DNA of 64,000 nt from Caprella mutica (lineage: Eukaryota; Arthropoda; Malacostraca; Amphipoda; Caprellidae), in NCBI GenBank assembly GCA_947561585.1, contig CANNZV010001820.1:1-64000 (forward strand). The letters are read 5' to 3'. Shown here in pieces: positions 44,566 through 57,112 of the stretch. Within the stretch, counting starts at the first letter, position 1, and every line of letters begins with the position of its first letter. The notes under the pieces were generated by a model. The model worked only from the letters and a program-made list of their open reading frames with translations. It had not been told where the DNA came from and did no database searches. Made by a program: the position numbers and the translations under genes.

Positions 44566-45479
44566 ATGACACATGTGTTCACTACTCCTCTCTTGACATT
44601 TTCTAGTATCTTTTCAGTGTCACTTTACTTTCAAACCAAAGGAAAGATGCGTCATAAAACAAAGTAACTTCCTTTCTCTTGATTGGTTAGAAGGAAATAA
44701 AACTTTAGAGGTGCTGAGAGGAGCCGTGAGGAGGACACATAAGAGGAGTGATTATGTATATACATATATATTTGTATAATTCGACAGCAATATATTTATG
44801 TACCAGCATTCATAAGTGACATTTTATGTATTCTATATTGACGAGAGTTTCTTAATAGATCTAAGTTGGAGTCACCTTTCACTGGGACAAGAATTCCATC
44901 AATTTTATAATGGCAATAAAATAAAACAATAACTACCAGCAAACAGTTATGTGTACCATTTTCAAACTTTGATAGATACTTACATATTTTAGCCACAACT
45001 CATATGTATTTAGTTTTCATGACTTAGTTGGATTATCTATCTCAAGTTTTTATCAATTGATATCTTTAAACAATGTAGTAAGGGTATGCTTCTGTTGAAA
45101 ATGTGTTATACATCATAAGGAACTGTATAGTCTCGATATGTTTGTTAAATATCATTTTCATGAATAATACAAATATTAGGTTTATAATCATAAAATTTTA
45201 AGTCTTGTAGGTTCATCACTTTTATCAATAAATGTTAATTATTTTTCTCCTGTAACCAACATGTCAAGAAGAAACGTCTGCAGATGCTTGATGTTCTATT
45301 AGCGAAAAATTGCAACCAAAATAAGGAAAGGATAAAAGAGAAGAAATGAGTAGTTCGAATTTGCCAAAAGTCTTCCTCAAAAATTAGTCCCGATGATATT
45401 AATAATAAAAATAATATCTGAAGGGAAATTATCAATGGAAATAAAGAAACAAAATGTTACCTAACTTTTAAACATAATG
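44566..45479. other. AT-rich spacer, no gene seen
   Basis: Two 66-codon minus-strand frames (44796 and 45235) lack any recognisable feature. Confidence 0.35.
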
Positions 45480-46082
45480 AATGGTGTTACATAATGAATG
45501 ATGTTACATAAGGAATGATGTTACATAAGGAATGATGTTACATAATGAATGGTGTTACATAATGAATGATGTTACATAAGGAATGATGTTACATAAGGAA
45601 TGATGTTACATAAGGAATGATGTTACATAATGAATGATGTTACATAATGAAGGATGTTACATAAGGAATGATGTTACATAAGGAATGATGTTACATAAGG
45701 AATGATGTTACATAAGGAATGATGTTACATAAGGAATGATGTTACATAAGGAATGATGTTACATAAGGAATGATGTTACATAAGAAATGATGTTACATAA
45801 GGAATGATATTACATAAGGAATGATGTTACATAATGAATGATGTTACATAAGAAATGATGTTACATAAGGAATGATGTTACATAAGGAATGAGGTTACAT
45901 AATGAATGATGTTACATAAGGAATGGTGTTACATAAGGAATGATGTTACATAAGGAATGGTGTTACATAAGGAATGATGTTACATAAGGAATGAGGTTAC
46001 ATAATGAATGATGTTACATAAGGAATGGTGTTACATAAGGAATGATGTTACATAAGGAATGGTGTTACATAAGGAATGACGT
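45480..46082. repeat. 17-bp minisatellite, about 35 copies
   Basis: ATGATGTTACATAAGGA with TGGTG, GAGGTT and AATGA variants. The last part repeats a block of several units (45880-45980 versus 45970-46075). Confidence 0.95.
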
Positions 46083-47517
46083 CTCAGTGATGTTACATAG
46101 TATTGTTTATCTCTTTTTATTTATACCTAGTATAGATACTCTATGTACGTGTATAACTAGTTAACTATAACTAGGTGTATATTTATTTACATATAGCTAC
46201 TCTCCCTGGTAGCAATTTTTCTTGCGCCAATATTGAGACAACACCGGCCCGAGAATCATTACTACCGGGGCTATAGTTATATCACCAGCCACTGTAAATA
46301 CATATAGCTATACTCTATATTTACATGTACAACAAATCACTGTATATTTATTTGCATACATACATCTAATCTACACAGGTGTATAACAAGCTTCTGTATA
46401 TATAAACACATATATTTACTTTAATGATTCTCTTTATTTCTTTACATACAGCTACTGTATAGTTTCTCTTTATTTCCTTACATACAGCTACTGTATAGTT
46501 TCTCTTTATTTCTATACATACATCTACTCCACATTTGGCTTCAAAGGAAAGCTTGTGGTGTAATTAACTCCCCCTGGCGGTCGGTTTCTTATTATTTATC
46601 GATTGCATTGTGCGTCTGAATGGAGTCCTGGTGATGAAAGGAAATTCTTTCGGGGAAAGAAAGGGGAAATGCTCCTAAATGGGGAAACTAATGGAGAAAC
46701 TTACCACATTTGGAAACTACAAAAGTGGTTCAATTTTAATGAATTCCATCGTGTATTTTCATTCATTTCGTTTATATTATAATATATGTATTTAAATTTT
46801 TGGAAATGCATTATTTTAAATAAAAATTGCTATAAAGTGTCGGATGTACCAAAACAATTAGGGTAAAAGTAAATCAAATACTGGTTGTAAAGTCCATAGA
46901 CTTTTTGAACTGCAAACTATGTAGTGATTAATTTCAAGGTATTTTCTTTCTTACCATTAAAATAAATTGAAAAGGTAAAGTAAGAAGCAGTTGCCTGGTC
47001 ATTTTTCTTAGGGCTAATTATCAGATCAAATCAGAAATCATTTAAAACATAATTTTAGTCTTTTTACTTAAAAATTAAACAGATAAAGAAACTGATATAC
47101 TGTATATAGAATTATACGTAATTTGGTGAGTCTGAAGCAAACATAATTTTTAATAATATGTATAAGTAAAATGTATGTTTGGTAATTGGTTCATAATAAT
47201 ATGTTTGACATGTTTTATGTGTTTGAAAATGTTTCATAAATATGGAAAATTAAACTTATCTAATAACTTTTAAGTGGGAGGATAAAATTACTAAGCTTAA
47301 GAGCTACTCAGCGTTATTTCTTTTTAATATTTCTGCTAATCGAAAAATGGATTCAAAAACTTATTTGATAATTTTTTAATTGAAATAAAATCTTTGAACA
47401 TATAATATGTGTGTAAAGACAAAACATCAAGTAGATAAGTTTAAGACAATAAATTGCTATACGTCTTTTGCCATTATTTAGTTTCCTTCTGGTCATTCTG
47501 CCCTAAAAAAGAAAGCT
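46083..47517. other. AT-rich spacer with a small GC patch
   Basis: Includes a three-fold CTCTTTATTTC.ACATACAGCTACTG repeat at about 46430-46530 and a GC-richer patch at 46205-46290. No gene recognised. Confidence 0.4.
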
Positions 47518-47691
47518 ATGGAGCAATTAACTGAATGTGAACCAGGTCAAGTACCTGGGAGCCGTGGGAGCATCAGGCTGAGAACCTTGATACCACTGGC
47601 AGCATCAGGCCTAGCAATGGGAGCAGTGGCAGCCGGCATCAGCTTAGCTGGGAGCATTACACTCCTGTTTGGCGTAGGAATAACTACATAG
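47518..47691 (+). CDS. candidate 57-residue hydrophobic peptide or exon
   Basis: A short plus-strand frame, ATG at 47518 and TAG at 47689-47691, in an isolated GC-rich pocket. The first ~23 residues are polar (MEQLTECEPGQVPGSRGSIR). They are followed by ~33 small and hydrophobic residues with LIPLAASGLAMGAVAAGISL and LAGSITLLFGVGI, like a membrane segment with Gly/Ala packing motifs. A pyrimidine-rich stretch (TTTCCTTCTGGTCATTCTG) ending at AAAAAAG precedes it and could be an acceptor, so it may be an exon instead of a complete peptide. Seen: composition and frame. Inferred: membrane insertion and expression. A minus-strand frame across the same patch is also open for about 45 codons, so the strand is uncertain. 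MITE copy 47746-47957 follows 55 bp downstream. Confidence 0.35.
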   Translation: MEQLTECEPGQVPGSRGSIRLRTLIPLAASGLAMGAVAAGISLAGSITLLFGVGITT

Positions 47692-47745
47692 GATTAGTGG
47701 GATGAAGTGAATGGAGAGCGTGTTTCCGGGTATTAGACTGTGAAT

Positions 47746-47957
47746 GGGGAAGATAGGAGTTATCGGGCAGCTGCACATTGCCGATCATATGAGAACAGTA
47801 TGTAATGATGACTATTTCACTAGTTGTTATAATTGGTATCCATGATACCTGCAGGTATCATGGATACCAATTAAAATACGAGTAAAGTAAACAATATGAA
47901 ATATTTTTCTTATATGAACGAAAATGTGGAACCGTCCGATAACTCAGTACTTACCAC
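47746..47957. mobile_element. MITE-like element, reference copy with perfect central palindrome
   Basis: Left arm GGAGTTATCGGGCAGCTGCA then GCCGATCATATGAGAAC. Right arm TATATGAACGAAAATGTGGA then ACCGTCCGATAACTC. The centre, 47831-47872, is a perfect 42-bp palindrome running AATTGGTATCCATGATACC, TGCA, GGTATCATGGATACCAATT. No coding capacity; probably mobilised by a TA-targeting transposase (inference from TA at the best ends in other copies). Confidence 0.85.
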
Positions 47958-48282
47958 ATTAAGCGATTATAGAAGCAATGAAACATTTAATAAGTATAAA
48001 CATAGAATAGTGATAGAGACAGTAGGAATAAGAGGAAAATGAAGAATTCATGATAAAGATATCGTGGCAATAATATTATTGCTATTCTGTTAAAAAAAAG
48101 TACAATGATTCCAATTGTAATAGGAACTGGAATATTCCAACTAAAAAGAGAATAGAAAGCTTTTCAATAGATAGAAATGTTATAAACAGAACAGGAATGT
48201 GAGAAAAATGAGGATAAACAAAATACAATGAATTATTCAAACAAATTCCTCCGAATGTATACTAAAGATAATTAGTTTTAAT
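47958..48282. other. AT-rich spacer
   Basis: No feature recognised. Confidence 0.3.
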
Positions 48283-49905
48283 CCTTTCTGTTAATCCTTT
48301 CGGTTAATCCTTTCTGTTAATCCTTTCGGTTAATCCTTTCTGTTAATCCTTTCTGTTAATCCTTTCTGTTAATCCTTTCTGTTAATCCTTTCTGTTAATC
48401 CTTTCTCTTAATCTTTATTCTTAATCCATACTCTTAATCCTTACTCTTAATCCATACTCTTAATCCTTACTCTTAATCCCTACTCTTAATCCTTTCTCTT
48501 AATCCTTACTCTTAATCCATACTCTTAATCCTTTCTCTTAATCCTTTCTCTTAATCCTTTCTCTTAATCCTTTCTCTTAATCCTTTCTCTTAATCCTTAC
48601 TCATAATCCTTTCTCTTAATCCTTTCTCTTAATCCTTTCTCTTAATCCTTTCTCTTAATCCTTTCTCTTAATCCTTTCTCTTAATCCTTTCTCTTAATCC
48701 TTTCTCTTAATCCTTTCTCTTAATCCTTTCTCTTAATCCTTTCTCTTAATCCTTTCTCTTAATCCTTTCTCTTAATCCTTACTCTTAATCCTTACTCTTA
48801 ATCCATACTCTTAATCCTTTCTCTTAATCCTTTCTCTTAATCCTTTCTCTTAATCCTTATTCATAATCCTTTCTCTTAATCCTTTCTCTTAATCCTTTCT
48901 CATAATCCTTACTCATAATCCTTTCTCTTAATCCTTTCTCTTAATCCTTTCTCTTAATCCTTTCTCTTAATCCTTTCTCCTAATCCTTTCTCTTAATCCT
49001 TTCTCTTAATCCTTTCTCTTAATCCTTACTCTTAATCCATACTCTTAATCCTTTCTCTTAATCCTTTCTCTTAATCCTTACTCTTAATCCATACTCTTAA
49101 TCCTTTCTCTTAATCCTTTCTCTTAATCCTTTCTCTTAATCCTTACTCATAATCCTTTCTCTTAATCCTTTCTCTTAATCCTTTCTCTTAATCCTTTCTC
49201 TTGATCCTTTCTCTTAATCCTTTCTCTTAATCCTTTCTCTTAATCCTTACTCATAATCCTTTCTCGTAATCCTTTCTCTTAATCCTTTCTCTTAATCCTT
49301 ACTCATAATCCTTTCTCTTAATCCTTTCTCGTAATCCTTTCTCTTAATCCTTTCTCTTAATCCTTTCTCTTAATCCTTACTCATAATCCTTTCTCTTAAT
49401 CCTTACTCATAATCCTTTCTCGTAATCCTTTCTCTTAATCCTTTCTCTTAATCCTTACTCATAATCCTTTCTCTTAATCCTTTCTCGTAATCCTTTCTCT
49501 TAATCCTTTCTCTTAATCCTTTCTCTTAATCCTTACTCATAATCCTTTCTCTTTATCCTTTCTCTTAATCCTTACTCATAATCCTTTCTCTTAATCCTTT
49601 CTCTTAATCCTTTCTCTTAATCCTTTCTCTTAATCCTTTCTCGTAATCCTTTCTCTTAATCCTTTCTCTTAATCCTTTCTCTTAATCCTTTCTCTTAATC
49701 CTTACTCATAATCCTTACTCATAATCCTTTCTCGTAATCCTTTTTCTTAATCCTTTCTCGTAATCCTTTCTCTTAATCCTTTCTCTTAATCCTTACTCAT
49801 AATCCTTTCTCTTAATCCTTTCTCTTAATCCTTTCTCTTAATTCTTTCTCTTAATCCTTTCTCTTAATCCTTACTCATAATCCTTTCTCTTAATCCTTAC
49901 ATTTG
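48283..49905. repeat. 13-bp minisatellite, about 125 copies
   Basis: CTTTCTCTTAATC with CTTACTCATAATC and CTTTCTCGTAATC variants in recurring order. The left edge uses CTTTCTGTTAATC. Confidence 0.97.
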
Positions 49906-50834
49906 CTGTTAATTGAAGTCTCCCCCACACCTTTGGCATGTCTCTCTCACCAAAAATCCACGGGTTTTTCACGCACTAATGGAGTTCTTACAACTGTACT
50001 TCCGAGTGATATTTAATGACTTAAAAATAAGTAATGGAACACGCATTAGAATATATCTTTGCTCTGATACAACCATTAGTGTGGGGGATGCAATAAATGA
50101 TTTAGCTAAATCTGTTTATATGTACTGATAATACGTACTTGCCTTTATATACAAATATATAATTTTAATAGAATTAGCGATGGATGAATGAAAAGTACTG
50201 TAGTATTATTCATCACCCCATATATGGTTTCCTGAACTTTGTTTGTCTGTGGTCTGTCACTCTGTATGTAATATTGAAAATAATCACCAAAAATGAAATC
50301 TGAGAAAAAAAAAACGGAAATTAGTAAAATTGGAAAGGAGGAAACAGAAAACCCGGGAAATTCGAAAAAGAACAAATCGAGAAAAACTGAAGATACAGAA
50401 AACTCTGAAAACTAAAAAAATAATTAATTATAACATAAATTGAACTACCATCAGTGAACATAAAATTGATATAGTGAAAATGCAGTCATATTTGACAGCA
50501 CACGTGCACTAGTGTCATAATAGACACATCATCACTTAATTAAGTAACATTAATTAAGTTTAAAGGGAATAGCTTTAGAAATGAATAAACAAAGAGTATG
50601 CTAAATAACACCGAAGGACATTGTATTTATAGACCAGTAACAGACAGAAACAATTCATAGTTCGTATTGATTGTTTGTCTTGTTTGTGTACAGATTGTTG
50701 CGGTTGTTTGTTTTGCCCCAGGCTTTATGATTGTTTTGTTCGAAGTACATATTTGTACGAAATATGGACTTGAGGTCGAACTGATTGCTACCTGGTGAGT
50801 TAGTAGTGAAATATTTACCTTCTTTGATTAGATG
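49906..50834. other. unique spacer with unassigned frames
   Basis: A 71-codon frame at 49913-50128 (plus) and a 76-codon frame at 50145-50375 (minus) have no recognised motif. Near 50300 an A-rich degenerate repeat (GAAAA.AACGGAAATT) explains the Phe/Ser-rich minus frame. Confidence 0.35.
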
Positions 50835-52262
50835 GAGAAAAGTACTATCAGATAGTGAGGGGAAATATTATTAGAAAGTAAGGGGAAATACTATCAGATA
50901 GTGAGGGGAAAAGTACTATTAGATAGTAAGGGGAAATACTATTAGATAGTAAAGGGAAATACTATCAAATAGTGAGGGGAAATACTATTAGATATTAAGG
51001 GGAAATACTATTAGATAGTGAGGGGAGATACTATTAGATAGTAAGGGGAAATACTATTAGATAGTGAGGGGAAATACTATTAGATAGTAAGGGGAAATAC
51101 TATTAGATAGTGAGGGGAAATACTATTAGATAGTGAGGGGAAATACTATCAGATAGTGAGGGGAAATACTAGCAGATAGTAAGGGGAAATACTATTAGAT
51201 AGTGAGGGGAAATACTATCAGATAGTGAGGGGAAATACTATTAGATAGTAAGGGGAAATACTATTAGATAGTGAGGGGAAATACTATTAGATAGTGAGGG
51301 GAAATACTATTAGATAGTAAGGGGAAATACTATTAGATAGTGAGGGGAAATACTATCAGATAATGAGGGGAAATACTATTAGATAGTAAGGGGAAATACT
51401 ATTAGATAGTAAGGGGAAATACTATTAGATAGTAAGGGGAAATACTATCAGATAGTGAGGGGAAATACTATTAGATAGTGAGGGGAAATACTATCAGATA
51501 ATGAGGGGAAATACTATTAGATAGTAAGGGGAAATACTATTAGATAGTAAGGGGAAATACTATTAGATAGTGAGGGGAAATACTATTAAATAGTGAGGGG
51601 AAATACTATCAGATAGTGAGGGGAAATACTATCAGATAGTGAGGGGAAATACTAGCAGATAGTAAGGGGAAATACTATTAGATAGTGAGGGGAAATACTA
51701 TCAGATAGTGAGGGGAAATACTATTAGATAGTAAGGGGAAATACTATTAGATAGTGAGGGGAAATACTATTAGATAGTGAGGGGAAATACTATTAGATAG
51801 TAAGGGGAAATACTATTAGATAGTGAGAGGAAATACTATCAGATAATGAGGGGAAATACTATTAGATAGTGAGGGGAAATACTATTAGATAGTAAGGGGA
51901 AATACTATTAGATAGTAAGGGGAAATACTATCAGATAGTGAGGGGAAATACTATTAGATAGTAAGGGGAAATACTATTAGATAGTAAGGGGAAATACTAT
52001 TAGATAGTAAAGGGAAATACTATCAGATAGTGAGGGGAAATACTATTAGATATTAAGGGGAAATACTATTAGATAGTGAGGGGAAATACTATTAGATAGT
52101 AAGGGGAAGTACTATTAGATAGTGAGGGTAAATACTATTAGATAGTAAGGGGAAATACTATTAGATAGTGAGGGTAAATACTATTAGATAGTAAGGGGAA
52201 ATACTATTAGATAGTGAGGGGAAATACTATTAGATAGTGAGGGGAAATACTATTAGATAGTA
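50835..52262. repeat. 23-bp minisatellite with 483-bp higher-order duplication, about 62 copies
   Basis: AAATACTATTAGATAGTGAG plus GGG, where ACTAT...ATAGT is a small hairpin. The rare variant ACTAGCAGATAGT recurs at 51168 and 51651, exactly 483 bp (21 units) apart, with the same neighbouring variants. Confidence 0.97.
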
Positions 52263-52754
52263 TTTATAATAAAAGTATGAAAAGTAAAGTATGGAAAGTA
52301 TAATTAGATGGTCCTATTATAATAGTCCTATTAGATAGAAAGGAATAGTACTATTAGTTATTATGGAAAATGACTATAAGATAGTATGGAAAATAACTAT
52401 TAGATAGTACAGACTACACTATTATATAATATAGAATAGTACTAATAGCTATAAAAATTACTATTCACAATATTTATATTCAATTAGTTAGGTTTATCTA
52501 CAGTTTTTAAATTATTTCAATGAATACTTTTATTCCATATAAAGTTTTCCTAATCCTCTTGTAAGTATTTGCTATCAAGATAATAAATAAACTGCTATTC
52601 ATTCCTTAGATATTATTTAAACGCATTCAATGGATTTAAATGAATGGCCTAAATGTGTATTATCGAAACGAAATGAAAGGGAAATTCCATTCAGTCAACA
52701 GCGCATTAAATATCTATGAAATAATATGAAAGATAATATTATAGGGATTAGAGT
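52263..52754. other. degenerate edge of the 23-bp array and AT-rich spacer
   Basis: To about 52460, scattered ACTATTAGATAGTA-like remnants. The rest is AT-rich with no gene. Confidence 0.4.
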
Positions 52755-54928
52755 GTACTATCAGAGAAAAGAGTCACTGTGATGATGTACTATCAAAGAA
52801 AAGAGTCACTGTGATGATGTACTATCGGAGAAAAGAGTCACTGTGATGATGTACTATCAGAGAAAAGAGTCACTGTGATGATGTACTATCAGAGATAAGA
52901 GTCACTGTGATGATGTACTATCAAAGAAAAGAGTCACTGTGATGATGTACTATCAGAGAGAAGAGTCACTGCGATGATGTACTATCAGAGAAAAGAGTCA
53001 CTGTGATGATGTACTATCAGAGAAAAGAGTCACTGTGATGATGTACTATCAGAGAAAAGAGTCACTGTGATGATGTACTATCAGAGAAAAGAGTCACTGT
53101 GATGATGTACTGTCAGAGAAAAGAGTCACTGCGATGATGTACTATCAGAGAAAAGAGTCACTGTGATGATGTACTATCAGAGAAAAGAGTCACTGTGATG
53201 ATGTACTATCAGAGATAAGAGTCACTGTGATGATGTACTATCAGAGATAAGAGTCACTGTGATGATGTACTATCAGAGATAAGAGTCACTGTGATGATGT
53301 ACTATCAGAGATAAGAGTCACTGTGATGATGTACTATCAGAGAAAAGAGTCACTGTGATGATGTACTATCAGAGATAAGAGTCATTGTGATGATGTACTA
53401 TCAGAGATAAGAGTCACTGTGATGATGTACTATCAGAGAAAAGAGTCACTGTGATGATGTACTATCAGAGATAAGAGTCACTGTGATGATGTACTATCAG
53501 AGAAAAGAGTCACTGTGATGATGTACTATCAGAGATAAGAGTCACTGTGATGATGTACTATCAGAGAAAAGAGTCACTGTGATGATGTACTATCAGAGAA
53601 AAGAGTCACTGTGATGATGTACTATCAGAGAAAAGAGTCACTGTGATGATGTACTATCAGAGAAAAGAGTCACTGTGATGATGTACTATCAGAGAAAAGA
53701 GTCACTGTGATGATGTACTATCAGAGAAAAGAGTCACTGTGATGATGTACTATCAGAGATAAGAGTCACTGTGATGATGTACTATCAGAGAAAAGAGTCA
53801 CTGTGATGATGTACTATCAGAGAAAAGAGTCACTGTGATGATGTACTATCAGAGAAAAGAGTCACTGTGATGATGTACTATCAGAGATAAGAGTCACTGT
53901 GATGATGTACTATCAGAGAAAAGAGTCACTGTGATGATGTACTATCAGAGATAAGAGTCACTGTGATGATGTACTATCAGAGAAAAGAGTCATTGTGATG
54001 ATGTACTATCAGAGAAAAGAGTCACTGTGATGATATACTATCAGAGAAAAGAGTCACTGTGATGATGTACTATCAGAGATAAGAGTCACTGTGATGATGT
54101 ACTATCAGAGAAAAGAGTCACTGTGATGATGTACTATCAGAGATAAGAGTCACTGTGATGATGTACTATCAGAGAAAAGAGTCACTGTGATGATGTACTA
54201 TCAGAGAAAAGAGTCACTGTGATGATGTACTATCAGAGATAAGAGTCACTGTGATGATGTACTATCAGAGATAAGAGTCACTGTGATGATGTACTATCAG
54301 AGAAAAGAGTCACTGTGATGATGTACTATCAGAGAAAAGAGTCACTGTGATGATGTACTATCAGAGAAAAGAGTCACTGTGATGATGTACTATCAGAGAT
54401 AAGAGTCACTGTGATGATGTACTATCAGAGATAAGAGTCACTGTGATGATGTACTATCAGAGAAAAGAGTCACTGTGATGATGTACTATCAGAGAAAAGA
54501 GTCACTGTGATGATGTACTATCAGAGAAAAGAGTCACTGTGATGATGTACTATCAGAGAAAAGAGTCACTGTGATGATGTACTATCAGAGAAAAGAATCA
54601 CTTTGATGATGTACTATCAGAGAAAAGAGTCACTGTGATGATGTACTATCAGAGAAAAGAGTCACTGTGATGATGTACTATCAGAGAAAAGAATCACTTT
54701 GATGATGTACTATCAGAGAAAAGAGTCACTGTGATGATGTACTGTCAGAGAAAAGAGTCACTGTGATGATGTACTATCAGAGAAAAGAGTCACTGTGATG
54801 ATGTACTATCAGAGATAAGAGTCACTGTGATGATGTACTATCAGAGAAAAGAGTCACTGTGATGATGTACTATCAGAGAAAAGAGTCACTGTGATGATGT
54901 ACTATCAGAGATAAGAGTCACTGCATTC
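52755..54928. repeat. 32-bp minisatellite, inverted relative to 37803, about 68 copies
   Basis: GTACTATCAGAGAAAAGAGT then CACTGTGATGAT; main variant GAGATAAGAGTC. It is the exact reverse complement of the unit at 37803-38815. The largest single-unit-type array of the right half of the window. Confidence 0.97.
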
Positions 54929-55316
54929 ATATAATTGTTCTTTTCTTTACTAAGTTTCCCTCTATAATATTCTTCCAATTACCTCAACTCTGATAATATT
55001 TCCAATGTGAACTCAATCCCTTTTCAGTGGTCCCCTCCATCATTATCGGTAACAGCTAAAAACTCTACGGTATAACCTCTCCAATGCCCCTAACTAGAAA
55101 ATGATGCGTCATCATTTTTAAAGCGTCTGACAAATTTAAACCTCATGGATTTGGCGTTAGGATGAAAGGAGAAGTAACTGCAATTAATTAGGATTAGGAA
55201 GGTTTGAAGACTGTTGATTGGGAGTTGTAAAAGTTTCATAATGGAGCTAATAAAGTTATAAACCATCTGAACAATGTTCATTGAAATATTTTCATTGGAT
55301 ATACGAAAATATTCGG
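54929..55316. other. unique spacer
   Basis: A 96-codon minus-strand frame spans 55090-55380 and runs into the MITE at 55317. No motif; not called. Confidence 0.3.
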
Positions 55317-55450
55317 TAGGGTAAGATCTGAGTTTTTGGAAGGATCTATATTTTCGATCGAATGATGATTTTGTTTTCATTTTAACTTCATTTCAATTGG
55401 TATCCATAATACCTGTAGGTATATAGATATATCATTGATACCGATGATTA
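55317..55450. mobile_element. MITE-like element, left arm and degenerate centre
   Basis: TAGGGTAAGATCTGAGTTTT, ATATTTTCGATCGAATGATG and a worn centre (CAATTGGTATCCATAATACC then ATCATTGATACC). The right arm is not recognisable. Confidence 0.6.
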
Positions 55451-55762
55451 TTTTGGTATTTGATAATAATAACTATTATTAAACTGTATCCTTGTAGCTG
55501 TTAAATCTTCGGATCGAATAATTATTTGAATTATATTCGTAAATAATTATCTTTGTAATTTCAAGTAGGCCCATTCAATTTTAGCAGATAAAAGGCTGCG
55601 TTTTTTCCGCCTATCTGTAAGCATCAGGGCATGTTTCATGCGGGGTGAAGAGTTATTGCACCGCCACACTGAGGCGCCATCGCTAGACCAAACCTAGTAG
55701 ATACCTTCACCCCCGCTGTACATTTTTTAGCGAGATTTCAAGTAAACATCAAAGCTAATGTT
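55451..55762. other. unique spacer with a GC-rich patch
   Basis: 55590-55725 is GC-rich with GAGGCGCCAT and CACCCCCGCTG; unidentified. Confidence 0.3.
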
Positions 55763-55941
55763 TAGGGTTGTGACAATATGCGTTTAAAATCATAGATCTT
55801 AAGAATATCACAGACGAAATGGAATGAAATGGTATCGAATACTATATACAGCTGGTGTAGAACGATTCAATACTCTTTTATCCGATCCGTTTATAATATT
55901 TTCAGGATCAATGATTTTAAACGCATATTGTCACAACCCTA
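55763..55941. mobile_element. 179-bp MITE with perfect 31-bp terminal inverted repeats, third family
   Basis: TAGGGTTGTGACAATATGCG then TTTAAAATCAT at 55763-55793, and its exact complement at 55911-55941. If the outer TA is the target duplication, the repeats proper are 29 bp. The lack of divergence between the arms suggests recent insertion. No ORF inside. Confidence 0.9.
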
Positions 55942-56630
55942 GACAAATGATCAAAAGATGTCATAAAAACATAGTGAAAGTTATATGGCACCTGAACGAG
56001 TGACCAGGTCCTGCCGTTTCACATATCTGTACCTGTGTTCCGACAGTAGATTCTCTATTCTCTATGACGGAGTAGAGCCTAGAACAGGATAACTTGTGAA
56101 AACAGTACTTGAACCACTTCACAGAGCTGTGACGGTATTGCAGAACAGTTATTCTGCGGGTCAGTGGAAACAAACATCCGTCTGTAACGTCACTCTGGTA
56201 TTTTGATTTCGACAAGTTCGATGTCTCCGGTAGAATAACTCGTTATGAAAAAATGAAAAACATCTGGATAACGTAACGATATCTATTCATGTACTTTATA
56301 TCATTCTAAAAGTGATACTATCATAAAAGCTATCTTATATATATATTTATAAAGTTTATATAAGGATAAAAACCAATATTAAAAATCAAACTCTAAGGAA
56401 CATAGTCATAATCTTTTAAAATGTACTACACTTTTGTGTGATATAAATAAACCTATTCAAACAGGCCTAATTTACTGTCAATAGAAAAGAGGTCAGAACG
56501 AGATATAAATATTAACTTCTTCTATTGGGGGATACTGAGTGAAGAGTATCCTTAAGACTTGCGGCAAAGGGAATAGTCTACAGTCATCCACCCTGATTAC
56601 TATCAGATTATGAATATTCCTTACTCTCTT
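55942..56630. other. unique spacer with an unassigned frame
   Basis: An 84-codon minus-strand frame (55961-56215) is more balanced in composition than its flanks (CLFPLTRRITVLQYRHSS, GPGHSFRCHI). It has no recognisable domain or splice pair; possibly a relic exon. Confidence 0.25.
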
Positions 56631-56992
56631 ACCAAAAATCCATAGGTTGTAATATTTATCCCCAGAATATCCACAGGTGTTAATATTTATCCTCAGAATA
56701 TCCACAGGTGTTAATATTTATCCCCAGAATATCCCCAGGTGTTAATATTTATCCCCAATATATCCCCAGGTGTTAATATTTATCCCCAGAATATCCACAG
56801 GTGTTAATATTTATCCTCAGAATATCCACAGGTGTTAATATTTATCCCCAGAATATCCCCAGGTGTTAATATTTATTCCCAGAATATCCCCAGGTGTTAA
56901 TATTTATCCCCCGAATATCCCCAGGTGTTAATATTTATCCCCAGAATATCCACAGGTGTTAATATTTATCCCCAGAATATCCCCACGGTTGC
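56631..56992. repeat. 31-bp minisatellite, about 11 copies
   Basis: CCCCAGGTGTTAATATTTAT then CCCCAGAATAT, with CACAGG and CTCAG variants. Confidence 0.95.
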
Positions 56993-57112
56993 TATTCGCC
57001 AATACATTGTTTATTTTTCGCTGCATTATGGCAGATCTTCAGGAGATTTATCGTCGGTGATGAATATTGATAAATGGAAGAGAAAATCTCGGCTGATTTT
57101 CCGACAATGGAC

